NCBI RefSeq assembly: GCF_030127125.1
Contig: NZ_CP126156.1
Coordinates: forward strand, 2,170,001 to 2,234,000
From: Halobaculum litoreum
GTDB lineage: Archaea > Halobacteriota > Halobacteria > Halobacteriales > Haloferacaceae
Length of the DNA: 64,000 bases
Direction of reading: 5' to 3'
The translations under genes and the position numbers were made by a program. Below are positions 34,657 to 44,591 of this stretch, piece by piece (within the stretch, counting starts at the first letter, position 1; each line of letters starts with the position of its first letter). Under the pieces are notes generated by a model that ran no database searches, was not told the origin of the DNA, and saw nothing but the letters and a program-made list of their open reading frames with translations.

Positions 34657-36390
34657 CTACAGCCGCGCTTGCAGTTCGCTCGCCGTCTTCCGTCCGACGC
34701 CGGGCACGTCCAGCAGGTCGTCCTCGCTGGCCGCGCGGACGTTCTCCACGGAGCCGAACCGACGGAGGAGCCGCCGGCGCGTCTCCGGACCGATCCCGGG
34801 CACGTCGTCGAGGACCGTCGACACGTCGTCGCGGAGCGTCTGGTGGTACTGGACGGCGAAGCGGTGCGCCTCGTCGCGCACGCGCTGGAGCAGGTGGAGG
34901 TGCGGCGCGTCGTCGTCCCACCGGCGGACGCCGTCGGGGGTGATCACCAGTTCCTCCTCCTTCGCCAGCGCCACGACCGGGACGTCCCACCCCACCGCCG
35001 CGAGCGCGTCGCGGGCGGCGCCCAGTTGGCCGTCGCCGCCGTCGATCAACAGGAGGTCCGGGTCGGGACGGTCGTCGCGCCCCTCGACGGCGCGCTCGCC
35101 GCGCCAGCGGACGAGCTCGCGCATGTTGGCGTAGTCGTCGTTGCGGTCGGTGAGCTTCTTCCGGCGATAGTCGGCCTTCTCCGCGCTCCCGCCGACGAAG
35201 CACACGTTCGAGCCGACGACCTGTTTCCCCTGCGCGTGGCTCACGTCGAACCCCTCGATGCGCTCCGGGCGGTCGATACCGAGCGCGTCCGCGAGCGCCG
35301 CCAGTTCGTCGCCGCGGGTCGGGCCGCTGCGGGCGTTCTTCAGGGCGAGTTCGACGAGCTTCGCCTCGCGGCCGGCGCCGGGGACGCGGACGGCGACGCC
35401 CTCCGCCTCCAGCCACGCGAGGACGTCCTCGTCGGCCGGGCGCTCGGAGAGGAGGACCGCGTCGGGCAGTTCGCGCTCGGCGTAGTACTGGACGAGGAAC
35501 GCCGCGAGCACCTCGGCGACGCGGTCCGCGGCGTCGGGGGCGTCCAGCGAGTGGCGCGACCGGTCGACCAGTTGCCCGCGCTCGCTGTGGAGGCGGGCGA
35601 CGACCGCCGAGTCCCCCTCGACGGCCGCGCCGAGCACGTCGACGGCGCGCTCGTCCGACCGGTCGGCGACGGCCTCCTCGCCGGCGCCGTGGAACGACTC
35701 GACGGCCGCCAACCGGTCGCGGAGGTTCGCGGCGCGCTCGAACTCCTGGCGTTGGGCGGCCGCCTCCATCTCGCGGCGGAGCGGGTCGGCGAGCGCACCC
35801 GTCTCGCCCTCGAAGAAGCGGACCGCCGAGGCGACGTCCTCGCGGTACGCGTCGGGGGCGATCTCCCCGGTACAGGGCGCCGAGCACAGCCCCATCTCGT
35901 AGTCGAGACAGGGGCGGGCGCGGCCCTCGTACTTGTGGTCCGAGCAGCCCCGGAGGCCGTACGTCTCGCGGACCGCCTTGACCACGGTGTCGACGCGGCC
36001 GCGGTCGGTGAACGGGCCGAACACCGTCGCCGCCTCGTCGGGGTCGCGGGTGACCTCGATCCGCGGCACCTCGTGGTCCGTGAGTTGGACCAGCGGGTAC
36101 GACTTGTCGTCCTTGAGGCGGACGTTGAAGCGGGGGTTGAGCCGCTTGATCAGGTTCGCCTCCAGCAACAGCGCCTGCGTCTCCGTGTCGGTGACGGCGA
36201 AGTCGAGCGCGTCCGCACGGTCGACCATCCGTGCGACCCGCGCCGACCGGGGGTCGGCGTACGACGGCACCCGATCGCGCAGGTCGACCGCCTTCCCGAC
36301 GTACAACACGGTGTCGCCGTCAAGGAACTGGTACACCCCCGGCTCGCGGGGCAGGTCGGCGGCGCGCTCCCGGACCGCGCTCGCGTCCAT
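34657..36390 (-). CDS. uvrC: excinuclease ABC subunit C
   Basis: 577 residues; incises damaged DNA on both sides of a lesion with UvrA and UvrB. GIY-YIG nuclease at the N-terminus ([25 protein letters not shown]), Cys-rich region [18 protein letters not shown] domain around [22 protein letters not shown], the RNase H-like second nuclease with [15 protein letters not shown] and [13 protein letters not shown], and tandem helix-hairpin-helix motifs at the end ([35 protein letters not shown]). Complete. Confidence 0.96.
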   Translation of the reverse strand: MDASAVRERAADLPREPGVYQFLDGDTVLYVGKAVDLRDRVPSYADPRSARVARMVDRADALDFAVTDTETQALLLEANLIKRLNPRFNVRLKDDKSYPLVQLTDHEVPRIEVTRDPDEAATVFGPFTDRGRVDTVVKAVRETYGLRGCSDHKYEGRARPCLDYEMGLCSAPCTGEIAPDAYREDVASAVRFFEGETGALADPLRREMEAAAQRQEFERAANLRDRLAAVESFHGAGEEAVADRSDERAVDVLGAAVEGDSAVVARLHSERGQLVDRSRHSLDAPDAADRVAEVLAAFLVQYYAERELPDAVLLSERPADEDVLAWLEAEGVAVRVPGAGREAKLVELALKNARSGPTRGDELAALADALGIDRPERIEGFDVSHAQGKQVVGSNVCFVGGSAEKADYRRKKLTDRNDDYANMRELVRWRGERAVEGRDDRPDPDLLLIDGGDGQLGAARDALAAVGWDVPVVALAKEEELVITPDGVRRWDDDAPHLHLLQRVRDEAHRFAVQYHQTLRDDVSTVLDDVPGIGPETRRRLLRRFGSVENVRAASEDDLLDVPGVGRKTASELQARL

Positions 36391-36500
36391 CGGCGATCGG
36401 TGGGCGCTCCGCGGGTTTGAGGCTGACGCGTGAGACGGCGTTCGCCCTCGCGTGCCCGCCTGTCGGTACCAGTTCGCACGGTATGTCGACGGAGTGGAAT

Positions 36501-36514
36501 TATTCGATTTGAAA
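36501..36514 (+). promoter_or_regulatory. motility dyad (degenerate), MCP gene
   Basis: TATTC-GATT-TGAAA, ending 12 nt before the TATA box GGCTTAATC (36527-36535) of the methyl-accepting protein gene. The right half and the spacing match the other motility promoters; the left half is weak. Confidence 0.45.
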
Positions 36515-36558
36515 ACCGGCGGGTTAGGCTTAATCGGGGTACGCGTAGCAGGTGTAGT

Positions 36559-38362
36559 ATGTCACTGTTAGGTCGGCTCCGGGAGTGGGTGCCCGGCACG
36601 GCGACGGACACCACCATCGCGGACGGCGGGGTCACCGTCGAGGCGGGCGGGGACCCCGCGCCGGCGCCGGAGCCGGAGGACGACGACGAACTGAACGTGG
36701 ACGACGACCTGTTGCTCGACGGTATCGGCTCGCCGGTGTTCATGCTCGACGGCGACGGCGAGATCGTCGCGTGGAACTCGGCGATCGAGGATCTCACGGG
36801 CGCGACCGCCGAGGAGGCGGTCGGCCACGAACACGCCAGCGAGATGTTCTACCCGGACGGCCGCCGCGCGCAGACGCTCGCGGACAAGGTCCTCGAGTAC
36901 CCGAAGTCGGTCCACGAGGAGTTCGACGTCGATCTCAAGAACGAGTGGACGTGGCTGTACGCGGACACCAGCGTGATGACCGACCAGCACGGCGTCGACC
37001 GGAGCATCTACTTCACGGCGATGCCGCTGTACGAGGACGGCGAACTGGTGGCCGTCGTCGAGACCGTCCGGGACCGGACCGAGCAGGCCAAGCGACAACA
37101 GGCCGTCGAGGGGCTGGTGGACGAACTCGGGTCGGCGATGGCGGCGCTCATGGGGGGGCGACCTGTCCCGGCGCGCCCGGTTCGACGACGAGGACGACTG
37201 CCTCGACGACCGGCTGCTGGCGGTCGTCGACGACCTCAACGAGATGGCCGAGGCGTTCCAGGAGACCGCCGCCGGCGTCGACGAGGGGACCGCGCGACTG
37301 GAGGACTCCGTCGATGAGGCGGTCGACGCCGCCGAGGAGATCGCCGAGAACGTCGGCCAGCAGAACGAGCTCCTGTCGGAGGGCGTCACCGAGATGCAGA
37401 CGTTCTCCGCGTCGATGGAGGAGGTCGCCGCCACCGCCGAGGAGGTCGACGTCGCCGCCGAGCAGGCGCGCGAGGCCGCGACCGAGGGGCTCGACGCCAG
37501 CGAGGACGCCCGCGAGGCGACCGAGGACGTCACCGAGATCGGCGAGGAACTCGTCGACTCCGTCACCGACCTGGGCGAGCGGATGGACGACATCGAGGCG
37601 GTCGTCGAGGTCATCTCCGACGTCGCCGAGCAGACGAACCTGCTCGCGCTCAACGCCAACATCGAGGCCGCCCGCGCCGGCAAGGACGGCGACGGCTTCG
37701 CCGTCGTCGCCGAGGAGGTGAAGACGCTCGCCGACGAGACCCGCCAACACACCGAGCAGATCACCGGCAACATCGAGGAGTTGCAGAACCAGACCGACTC
37801 GACGGTCGTCGCCGCCGAGCAGAGCCACCAGCAGATCGACCACGCGGCCGACCAGATCGACGACGTGCTGGAGGCGTTCGAGGACATCGCCGCCTCCATC
37901 GACCAGGCGGCCGACGGCATCACCGAGGTGTCGCGCGCGACCGACGACCAGGCCGCCACCGTCGAGGAGCTCACCGCCACCATCGAGGACGTGCGCGAGC
38001 GCTCGACCGAGGCCGAACACGCCGCCGACCGCATCGTCGCCGCCACCGACGACCAGAGTCGTGCGATCGAGGACCTCTCCGAGCGCGTCGCCGAGCTGCG
38101 CGGCGAGGACGCCGAGAGCGCCGGCTTCCGCGCCGACGGCGGCCGCACGAGCTCGCTCGTCGACGACGCGGAGCGGGAGTTCCGCACCGACGGCGGCGTG
38201 ACCTTCGACGTCGACCCCGACGAGACCGACGGCGAGGACGACGACGCCGACGGCGTCACGATCGAACCGGCCGCCGAGGACGACGAGGCCGCCGGGGCGG
38301 ACGACGAGGCGGCGACCGAGACCGACGACGAGGAGTACGGCGGCTTCGAGTTCGGGAACTGA
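36559..38362 (+). CDS. soluble methyl-accepting chemotaxis transducer with PAS domain, frameshifted
   Basis: About 600 residues without any membrane segment, so a cytoplasmic receptor. Residues about 50-175 form a PAS domain ([43 protein letters not shown]). The frame breaks in a seven-G run at 37151-37158: removing one G joins AALMGG to [20 protein letters not shown]. The signalling domain follows, with the hairpin tip [20 protein letters not shown] and [20 protein letters not shown], then an acidic tail ending GFEFGN. Likely senses an intracellular cue such as redox or metabolic state; the ligand is unknown. Start ATG is about 28 nt after the TATA box. Confidence 0.88.
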
Positions 38363-38426
38363 CCCGCCGGCCGACCGCCGCCGCGGATCCCGGGACCCTT
38401 TCTCCGTGCCGCGCCAACCCCGAGCC

Positions 38427-38678
38427 ATGCGCCTCTGGCTCGTCTCCCGCGAGTACGACACCCGACAGACCGTGACGCTCACGTACGCGAGCGTCGACGG
38501 CGAGCGATCCTACACGAGACAGGCGTCGATCGAGCTGCTCCAGCGCAGCCCCGTCACCGCCGCCGTCGACCGCGACGGGACCGACACCGAGCCCGTCGAC
38601 GACCCGGCGACGCGCGAGCGCTACGCCGCGGAGGCCGAGCGGATGGCCGCCGACCACGACCCCGACGACGAGGTGTGA
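38427..38678 (+). CDS. small conserved haloarchaeal protein
   Basis: 83 residues: MRLWLVSREYDTRQTVTLTY, then ASVDGERSYTRQASIELLQR and a charged helical tail. The ATG at 38427 follows a TATA-like CCTTTCTCC by about 28 nt. The N-terminal half looks like a small beta-sheet domain. No family is recognised and no catalytic motif is seen. Confidence 0.6.
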   Translation: MRLWLVSREYDTRQTVTLTYASVDGERSYTRQASIELLQRSPVTAAVDRDGTDTEPVDDPATRERYAAEAERMAADHDPDDEV

Positions 38679-38742
38679 GCGGACGCGCCGCTGGCGGCCG
38701 CGAGGAGCGAGAGAAGGACGCGCGGGACCGGCCCCGCGCGGG

Positions 38743-38895
38743 TCAACACCAGTTCTCGAGCACCGGGGCGTCGGACTCGCCGACGGCGATCCAGGCGTCG
38801 TCGCACCCGAGGTCCGCGATGACGAACTCCGCGGAACCCTCGTCCACCGACGCCATCACCTCACCGGGCTCGCACCCCGTGTGCCTCGTTGTCAT
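38743..38895 (-). CDS. small conserved haloarchaeal protein
   Basis: 50 residues: MTTRHTGCEPGEVMASVDEG, followed by SAEFVIADLGCDDAWIAVGE and ending DAPVLENWC. Three Cys, including the terminal residue. A strong TATA-like GTTTATCAG lies about 27 nt upstream of the ATG at 38895, supporting expression as a leaderless transcript. The EFVIADL...DDAWIA pattern is familiar from many small haloarchaeal proteins; function unknown. Confidence 0.65.
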   Translation of the reverse strand: MTTRHTGCEPGEVMASVDEGSAEFVIADLGCDDAWIAVGESDAPVLENWC

Positions 38896-39042
38896 ATGCG
38901 TACCTCTCACATGCTTACTGATAAACTCGTCGGATCGGCGACGCGCCGGCCGCGCGGGCGGACCGGTCGCCGGTGTCGCCGCCGCGACACGGCGCTCCAC
39001 ACCTTCGCATGATACAAGAGGCGTGGGGGCGCACGACGGGGT

Positions 39043-39897
39043 ATGAACGTCGAAGACGCGATGACCCCGCGGGCCGAACTCGTCACGGCCTCGCTCCCCG
39101 GCGGCCGCGACGACGTGCTCGCGTACCTCCAGGAGTACCGCTTCTCCTCGGTCCCGGTCGTGAAAGGCGAGGGCGACGACGAGGTGTACCGCGGCCTCGT
39201 CTCCCGCGACGACCTGATCGAACAGCCCGACGAGGACCAGCTGGCGCTGTTGATGCGCGAGACGCCGACCGTGACGCCGGCGACGAACCTGCGCGACGCC
39301 GCGCAGGTGATGGTCGGCGGCACCCGCCGGGTCCCCGTCGTCGAGGAGCAAGACGGCGATCGCCTCGTCGGCATCGTCACCGTCACCGACATCGTCGCCG
39401 CCATCGCCCGGGAGGAGGTCGCGGTCGACGCGACCTGCGGCGACGTCGCCGGCACCGACATCAACACGGTGTACGCCGGCACGCCGCTGACGGTCGCCGA
39501 GCGCGAACTGTTCTTCGCGAACGTCCCGTACGGCGTCGTCCTCGACGACGACGGCGACGTGGCGGGCATGCTCACCGAGGTCGACGTACTGGAGGTCGCC
39601 CGCGTCGTCGAGGGCGAGGACGACACCGGCGACTCCATCGCCGGGCAGGACGACGAGTGGAAGTGGGAGGGCATCAAGGCCGTCGGCAACTCCTACGTCC
39701 CCACCCGCAACGTCGAGATCCCCGCCGAGCCCGTCTCGGAGTTCATGACCGAGGACGTGATCACCGTCTCGCGGACGCGCAGCGTCGTCGAGGCCGCACA
39801 GGAGATGATCTCCGAGGACATCGAGCAGATGCCGATGCTCGCGGGCGGCGAACTCGTCGGCATCGTGCGCGACGTCCACCTGCTGGAGGCGCTGTAG
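39043..39897 (+). CDS. CBS-domain protein with four CBS repeats
   Basis: 284 residues arranged as four CBS motifs: MTPRAELVTASLPGGRDDVL, MRETPTVTPATNLRDAAQVM, a divergent third repeat (TDINTVYAGTPLTVAEREL) and MTEDVITVSRTRSVVEAAQEM. Two Bateman modules normally bind adenine nucleotides (AMP, ATP, SAM) and regulate a partner. The stop is separated by one base from glyS, so they form an operon, which raises the idea that it monitors energy state for translation; this is inference. TATA-like GATACAAG lies about 30 nt upstream. Confidence 0.88.
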   Translation: MNVEDAMTPRAELVTASLPGGRDDVLAYLQEYRFSSVPVVKGEGDDEVYRGLVSRDDLIEQPDEDQLALLMRETPTVTPATNLRDAAQVMVGGTRRVPVVEEQDGDRLVGIVTVTDIVAAIAREEVAVDATCGDVAGTDINTVYAGTPLTVAERELFFANVPYGVVLDDDGDVAGMLTEVDVLEVARVVEGEDDTGDSIAGQDDEWKWEGIKAVGNSYVPTRNVEIPAEPVSEFMTEDVITVSRTRSVVEAAQEMISEDIEQMPMLAGGELVGIVRDVHLLEAL

Positions 39898-39898
39898 G

Positions 39899-41695
39899 AT
39901 GGCCGAACAGGAGGACGTGATCGAGCTGGCGAAGCGCCGAGGCTTCTTCTTCGGCGCCAACGGCGCCTACGGCGGCGTCGCCGGCTTCTACACGTACGGG
40001 CCGAACGGCGCGGCGGTGAAGGACAACCTCGAGTCCGCCTGGCGCGACCGCTTCACGGTCCGCCAGGGCAACATGGAGATCGAGGCGCCCACCATCATGC
40101 CCGAGGCCGTCTTCGAGGCGTCAGGCCACCTCGACGGCTTCGACGACATGCTCGTCGAGTGCCCCGAGTGCGGCGAGTCCCACCGCGCCGACCACCTCAT
40201 CGAGGACAACACCGGCATCGAGGAGGCCGAGTCGCTCCCCATCGCGGAGGTCAAGGAGCTGATCCGCGAGCACGACCTGCGGTGTCCGACGTGTGACACC
40301 CCGCTCGCGGACGAGCCGGTCGAGGACTTCAACCTCATGTTCGAGACGAGCATCGGCCCCGGCTCGGGCCAGCCCGGCTACATGCGCCCGGAGACGGCGC
40401 AGGGCATCTTCGTCGAGTTCCCGCGGCTCAAGGAGTACGCGCGCAACCGCCTCCCGTTCGGCGTCACCCAGATCGGCCCCGCCTACCGCAACGAGATCAG
40501 CCCCCGCAAGGGCATCATCCGCGTTCGCGAGTTCACGCAGGCCGAGCTGGAGACGTTCATCGACCCCGAGACGGACGAGCCGCCGCTCCACGAGGTCGAG
40601 GACGTCGAAGTTCGTCTGTACTCGGCCGAAGCGCAAGAAGCGGACGACGGCGGCATCACGACGACGACCGTCGGCGAGGCCGTCGCCGAGGGCGTCATCG
40701 CCTCCGACTGGGTCGCCTACTACCTCGGCGTCGCACAGGAGTGGTACCAGCGTATCGGCGTCGACACGGACCGGTTCCGCTTCCGCCAGCACCTCCCGGG
40801 CGAACTCGCCCACTACGCGGCGGACTGCTGGGACGCCGAGAGCGAGGTCGGCGGCGACTGGATCGAGATCACCGGCTTCGCGTACCGCTCGGACTACGAC
40901 CTCACGAAGCACGCCGACCACTCCGGCGAGTCGTTCACCGTGTTCAAGCAGTACGACGAGCCGAAGACGGTCGAGCGCGCGACGGTCGACCCGGACATGG
41001 CGACGCTCGGGCCCGAGTTCGGCGGCGACGCCGGCGCGGTCGCCGAGGCGCTCCGGACGCTCGCCGAGCGCGACCCCGACGCCTTCGACGCCGACGAGGT
41101 CGAGGTGGAGGTCGACGGCGACAGCTACACCGTCGACACGGACGTGGCGAACTTCTCGGTCGAGACGGTGACCGAGAACGGCGAGCACATCACCCCGCAC
41201 GTCGTCGAGCCGTCGTTCGGCGTCGACCGCATCGTGTACACCGTCATCGAACACGCCTACCGCGTCGACGAGGTCGACGGCGAGGAGCGCACGTACCTCG
41301 CGTTGGACCCGGAGATGGCCGCGACCGACGCCGCCGTGTTCCCGCTCGTCTCCAACGACGACCGCCTGCTCGACCTCGCGGACGAGGTGACGGCCGACCT
41401 GCGCGCGGCGGGCCTCGCCGTCGAGTACGACGACTCCGGCTCCATCGGCCGGCGCTACCGTCGGCAGGACGAGGTCGGCACGCCGTTCTGCGTCACGGTC
41501 GACCGCGACGGTATCGAGGGCGACGGCCCCGACACCGTCACCGTTCGCGAGCGCGACTCCGCCCGGCAGGTCCGGGTGCCCGTGAGCGCGGTCGCCGACG
41601 AGATCGCCGCCCTGCTGGACCCGGAGACGGAGCGCGCGTTCGACGCGCTCGCGGCGGCGTACGACGAGATCGAGACCGACGTGGAGACCGCCTGA
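39899..41695 (+). CDS. glyS: glycyl-tRNA synthetase
   Basis: 598 residues, the dimeric archaeal/eukaryal class II enzyme. Seen: RRGFFFGANGAYGGVAGFYTYGP, a zinc-binding pair CPECGESH ... CPTCDTPL, motif 2 around GPAYRNEISPRKGIIRVREF, motif 3 region FGVDRIVYTVIEHAYR and an anticodon-binding domain (LVSNDDRLLDLADEVTADLR, DSGSIGRRYRRQDEVGTPFC). It charges tRNA-Gly. Start ATG one base after the CBS gene. Confidence 0.97.
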   Translation: MAEQEDVIELAKRRGFFFGANGAYGGVAGFYTYGPNGAAVKDNLESAWRDRFTVRQGNMEIEAPTIMPEAVFEASGHLDGFDDMLVECPECGESHRADHLIEDNTGIEEAESLPIAEVKELIREHDLRCPTCDTPLADEPVEDFNLMFETSIGPGSGQPGYMRPETAQGIFVEFPRLKEYARNRLPFGVTQIGPAYRNEISPRKGIIRVREFTQAELETFIDPETDEPPLHEVEDVEVRLYSAEAQEADDGGITTTTVGEAVAEGVIASDWVAYYLGVAQEWYQRIGVDTDRFRFRQHLPGELAHYAADCWDAESEVGGDWIEITGFAYRSDYDLTKHADHSGESFTVFKQYDEPKTVERATVDPDMATLGPEFGGDAGAVAEALRTLAERDPDAFDADEVEVEVDGDSYTVDTDVANFSVETVTENGEHITPHVVEPSFGVDRIVYTVIEHAYRVDEVDGEERTYLALDPEMAATDAAVFPLVSNDDRLLDLADEVTADLRAAGLAVEYDDSGSIGRRYRRQDEVGTPFCVTVDRDGIEGDGPDTVTVRERDSARQVRVPVSAVADEIAALLDPETERAFDALAAAYDEIETDVETA

Positions 41696-41702
41696 ACCGG
41701 GG

Positions 41703-42335
41703 ATGGGGGAGCTGAAGCGACGGGCGGTCCACCTCTCGGGAACCGGGTTCCCGGCGATCTACCTGCTGGACCTCGTGACGTGGCGCCAACTGCAGGCGCT
41801 GCTGCTCGTGGCGACGGCCGGCGTGTTCCTGTTGGAGTTCCTCCGGCTCGTCGTCGAGGTGGAGTGGGGCCCGCTCGACCGCGTGTACGACGAGCTGACG
41901 CGCGAGTACGAGGCCGACAACGTCGCCGGCTACGCGCTGTTCATGGTGGGCGCGACGCTCGCGGCGCTGGCGGTCGCGCCGCCGTACGGGCCCGCCGCCG
42001 TGGCGGTCGAGCCGCCGCTGGCGGTGCCGGCGATCCTCATGCTGTCGATCGGCGACCCCGTCTCGGGGTACCTCGGGAGCAACGACGCGACGACGGCGAA
42101 GGAGGTGGGGGTGCTCGCGGTGATGTTCCTCGTCTGCTTCGCGCTCGCGGTGCCGTTCACGACGCTCCACGCGGGGACGGTCGTCGGCGTCGCCGCCGCG
42201 GCCGCGGGCGCGCTCGGCGCGACCGTCGCCGACGGCCTGAAGCCGGTGATCCGCGGCTACGTCGTCGACGACAACCTCACCATCTCCCCGACCGCGGGGG
42301 CGGCGATGACCGCGGTGTTCGTGTTCGCGGCGTAG
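41703..42335 (+). CDS. dolichol kinase-like membrane protein
   Basis: 210 residues, about six membrane helices. KRRAVHLSGTGFPAIYLLD at the start and SIGDPVSGYLGSNDAT ... TVADGLKPVIRGYVVDDNLTIS match the dolichol kinase / phosphatidate cytidylyltransferase-like family (CTP-dependent). In archaea it may phosphorylate polyprenols for lipid or glycan carriers. It follows glyS by seven bases and probably shares its transcript. Family is fairly firm, substrate inferred. Confidence 0.82.
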   Translation: MGELKRRAVHLSGTGFPAIYLLDLVTWRQLQALLLVATAGVFLLEFLRLVVEVEWGPLDRVYDELTREYEADNVAGYALFMVGATLAALAVAPPYGPAAVAVEPPLAVPAILMLSIGDPVSGYLGSNDATTAKEVGVLAVMFLVCFALAVPFTTLHAGTVVGVAAAAAGALGATVADGLKPVIRGYVVDDNLTISPTAGAAMTAVFVFAA

Positions 42336-42362
42336 CGGTCGGTCGCCCCCGCGAGCGGCCCG

Positions 42363-43022
42363 TCACAGCCGTTCGAGCGCCGTCCGGACGAGCGTCGCCT
42401 CGGCCTTCCGGAGGTGTTCGGCAGCCGTGCTGGGCGCGCAGTCCAGCGCCTCGGCCACGTCCCGCTGGCTCCCCGTGCGCGGCACCTCGTAGTAGCCCGC
42501 CGCGAGGGCGGCCTCGACCGCCTCGCGCTGGCGGGGGCTCAGTCGTCGGGTCGCCGGGGCGAGCGCGGTCAGCCCGCCGACGCGTTCGACGGTCACCTCG
42601 ACGGGCGGGTCGAGCGCGTCGACGAGCGCGCCGACCGCGTCGCTCGGTCCGAACACCGACAGCTCCACGGCCCCGTCGCGCCGGTAGCGGATCGGCGGCA
42701 CCACGACCAGTCCCGCGGCCGCGAGCGGGGCGAACAGGTCCGCGACCGGGCCGACCGTGTCGTCGCGAACGTACGCGTAGAAGGCGCCGTCGTCGACGGG
42801 TGCGAGCGCGTGCTCGACGACCGCGTCGAGCGCCCCGACCGCCTCGTCGAAGGCCGCGGCGTCGCCCTCGACGTAGTGGAGGACCCCGAGCGTGCCGTCG
42901 GTGCGGTTCCACTGCAGCGCCGTCGCACGCTCGACGAACGGCGCGCCGGTGAGGAGGCCGTACATCGGGTGGATCGCCGACTCGTGCCCGCCGGCCGTGA
43001 TCGACAGGCGAACGTGTTTCAC
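42363..43022 (-). CDS. HTH-10 (bacterio-opsin activator-type) regulator
   Basis: 219 residues. C-terminal HTH-10 domain: LSPRQREAVEAALAAGYYEV, RTGSQRDVAEALDCAPST and AAEHLRKAEATLVRTAL, the standard haloarchaeal Bat-type DNA-binding module. The N-terminal part is the small sensory-like region usual for this family. The GTG at 43022 is preceded by GATTTATCAG about 28 nt upstream, giving a leaderless start. It is divergent from the NmrA-like gene, which it may control; target is inferred. Confidence 0.9.
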   Translation of the reverse strand: MKHVRLSITAGGHESAIHPMYGLLTGAPFVERATALQWNRTDGTLGVLHYVEGDAAAFDEAVGALDAVVEHALAPVDDGAFYAYVRDDTVGPVADLFAPLAAAGLVVVPPIRYRRDGAVELSVFGPSDAVGALVDALDPPVEVTVERVGGLTALAPATRRLSPRQREAVEAALAAGYYEVPRTGSQRDVAEALDCAPSTAAEHLRKAEATLVRTALERL

Positions 43023-43107
43023 ACGGCGGGCGGTCCGGCGCGTCGCTGATAAATCCCCCGAGCAGTTCCGGCAGCGAGCCCTCGGGGACGGGGGCGGATC
43101 CCGTCGT

Positions 43108-43952
43108 ATGGGACGGATCCTGCTCACCGGCGCGACGGGGACGCTCGGGCGACGACTGCTCCCGCGGCTGCTCGCCGCCGGCCACCGCGTCACGGCGACG
43201 AGCCGGACGCCCGACACCGCCCGCGAGACGGTCCGGGACGCCGACGGACTCGACTGGACGGCGCTGGACCTCGAGGACGGCGACGGGATCGAACCGCTCG
43301 CCGACTCGCTCGCCGACGTCGACCGCGTGATCCACGCGGCGACCGCGCCGCGGGGCGACACGGCGGCGGTCGACGCGGCGGGCACCGAGCGGCTGGTGTC
43401 GGCGGCGGCCGACGCCGGCGTCGACGGGTTCTGGTACGTGTCGATCGTCGGCGTCGACGCGATCCCGTACTCGTACTACCGACACAAACGCCGGGCCGAG
43501 CGGGCGGTGGCGGCGAGCGACGTGCCGTCGACGGTCGTCCGCTCGACGCAGTTCTACGCGTTCCTCGACGGCCTCCTCGGCGGCCTCTCGCGGCTCCCCG
43601 TGTGGCCGGTGCCGAGGGGGTGCCGCTGCAGCCGGTCGCCGCCGCCGACCTCGCCGACGTGCTCGTCGCCGCCCTCGAGCGCCCCGGCGACAGGGTCCCG
43701 GCGGTGGCCGGCCCGACGGTCGAGACCGTCGGCTCGCTGGCGCGGACGTACCGCGAGCGCCGGGGGCTCCGGCGGCCGATCCTCCCGGTTCCGGTCCCCG
43801 GGTCGACGGCCGCCGGCTTCCGGGCCGGGCACGCGACCCGCCCCGACCGGGCCGTCGGGACGATTACGTGGGCGGAGTGGCTGGCGGCGGCGTCCGGCGA
43901 CGGCGACGCCGGCGAGGACCCGCCGGCGGCCGAGGCGCTGGCGCCGTCCTGA
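43108..43952 (+). CDS. NmrA-like NAD(P)-binding protein, frameshifted
   Basis: Atypical short-chain dehydrogenase: RILLTGATGTLGRRLLPRLL, DRVIHAATAPRGDT, FWYVSIVGVDAIPYSYYRHK. The frame breaks in the five-G run at 43616-43620; adding one G continues as RGVPLQPVAAADLADVLVAA and on to TITWAEWLAAASG. With that base the protein is 281 residues, normal for NmrA/complex I-associated SDRs. Substrate unknown; many of these bind NADPH as sensors. Divergent from the HTH-10 gene. Confidence 0.82.
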
Positions 43953-43962
43953 CCGCGCCGCG

Positions 43963-44142
43963 CTACCGCAACACGATCAGGTACGTCGCCAGGAACACGA
44001 CGAGCGTCATCCCGACGACGTTCTCGACGGTGAGCGAGGCGAGGTCCGCGTACGACAGCCCCCACACGACGACGGTGGAGAACGCGGTCGAGAGGACGAG
44101 GTTCATCGCGAGCAGCACGCGCGGGTCGCCGTCGCTTGCCAT
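43963..44142 (-). CDS. small two-helix membrane protein
   Basis: 59 residues: MASDGDPRVLLAMNLVLSTA, then FSTVVVWGLSYADLASLTV and a second helix VVGMTLVVFLATYLIVLR. Two hydrophobic helices with an Arg terminus. The ATG at 44142 is preferred to an upstream GTG. It converges with the NmrA-like gene, 10 nt apart. Family not recognised. Confidence 0.6.
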   Translation of the reverse strand: MASDGDPRVLLAMNLVLSTAFSTVVVWGLSYADLASLTVENVVGMTLVVFLATYLIVLR

Positions 44143-44193
44143 GGCTCGGCCTGCGGGGACCACCTACTTGTCTCCCGCGGTCGTAGCCGCCCC

Positions 44194-44517
44194 ATGCGCC
44201 TCCGGAACCGTCGGGGCGACCCCGTCGACCCGGTTCCGTTCCTCGTCGTCGCCGGCACCGCGTTCATGATCGTCTACTCCGTGGGGCCGGTGTACCTCAT
44301 CACGCTGTTCGGCGTCGACGTCGCGACGGCGGTCGCCGGCTCGACGCCCGTCTTCCTCCTCGCGACGGCCGCCGCGTACTGGCGGTTGGTCCGGACCGTC
44401 CGCCCGGACCTGCGCGCGGAGACGCCCGCAGAGTGGCGGTTCCGGCGGCTGTGGTACGCGGCCGTCGGGTTCGGGCTCCTGTTGGTCGCGCTGACGCTCC
44501 CGTTCCTCGAGTGGTAG
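44194..44517 (+). CDS. three-helix membrane protein
   Basis: 107 residues with hydrophobic segments PFLVVAGTAFMIVYSVGPVYL, VAGSTPVFLLATAAAYWRL and AVGFGLLLVALTLPF (the first slightly trimmed here by its Pro). A conserved-looking RRLWYAAVG precedes the last helix. TATA-like CACCTACTTG lies about 30 nt upstream. No family recognised. Confidence 0.6.
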   Translation: MRLRNRRGDPVDPVPFLVVAGTAFMIVYSVGPVYLITLFGVDVATAVAGSTPVFLLATAAAYWRLVRTVRPDLRAETPAEWRFRRLWYAAVGFGLLLVALTLPFLEW

Positions 44518-44591
44518 CCGGCGCCGGTCGCGACCGCCCCCGGCGCGGCCCGCTCCCCCGTGTTTTTGTCCGGGCCGCGCCCACGCCGGGT

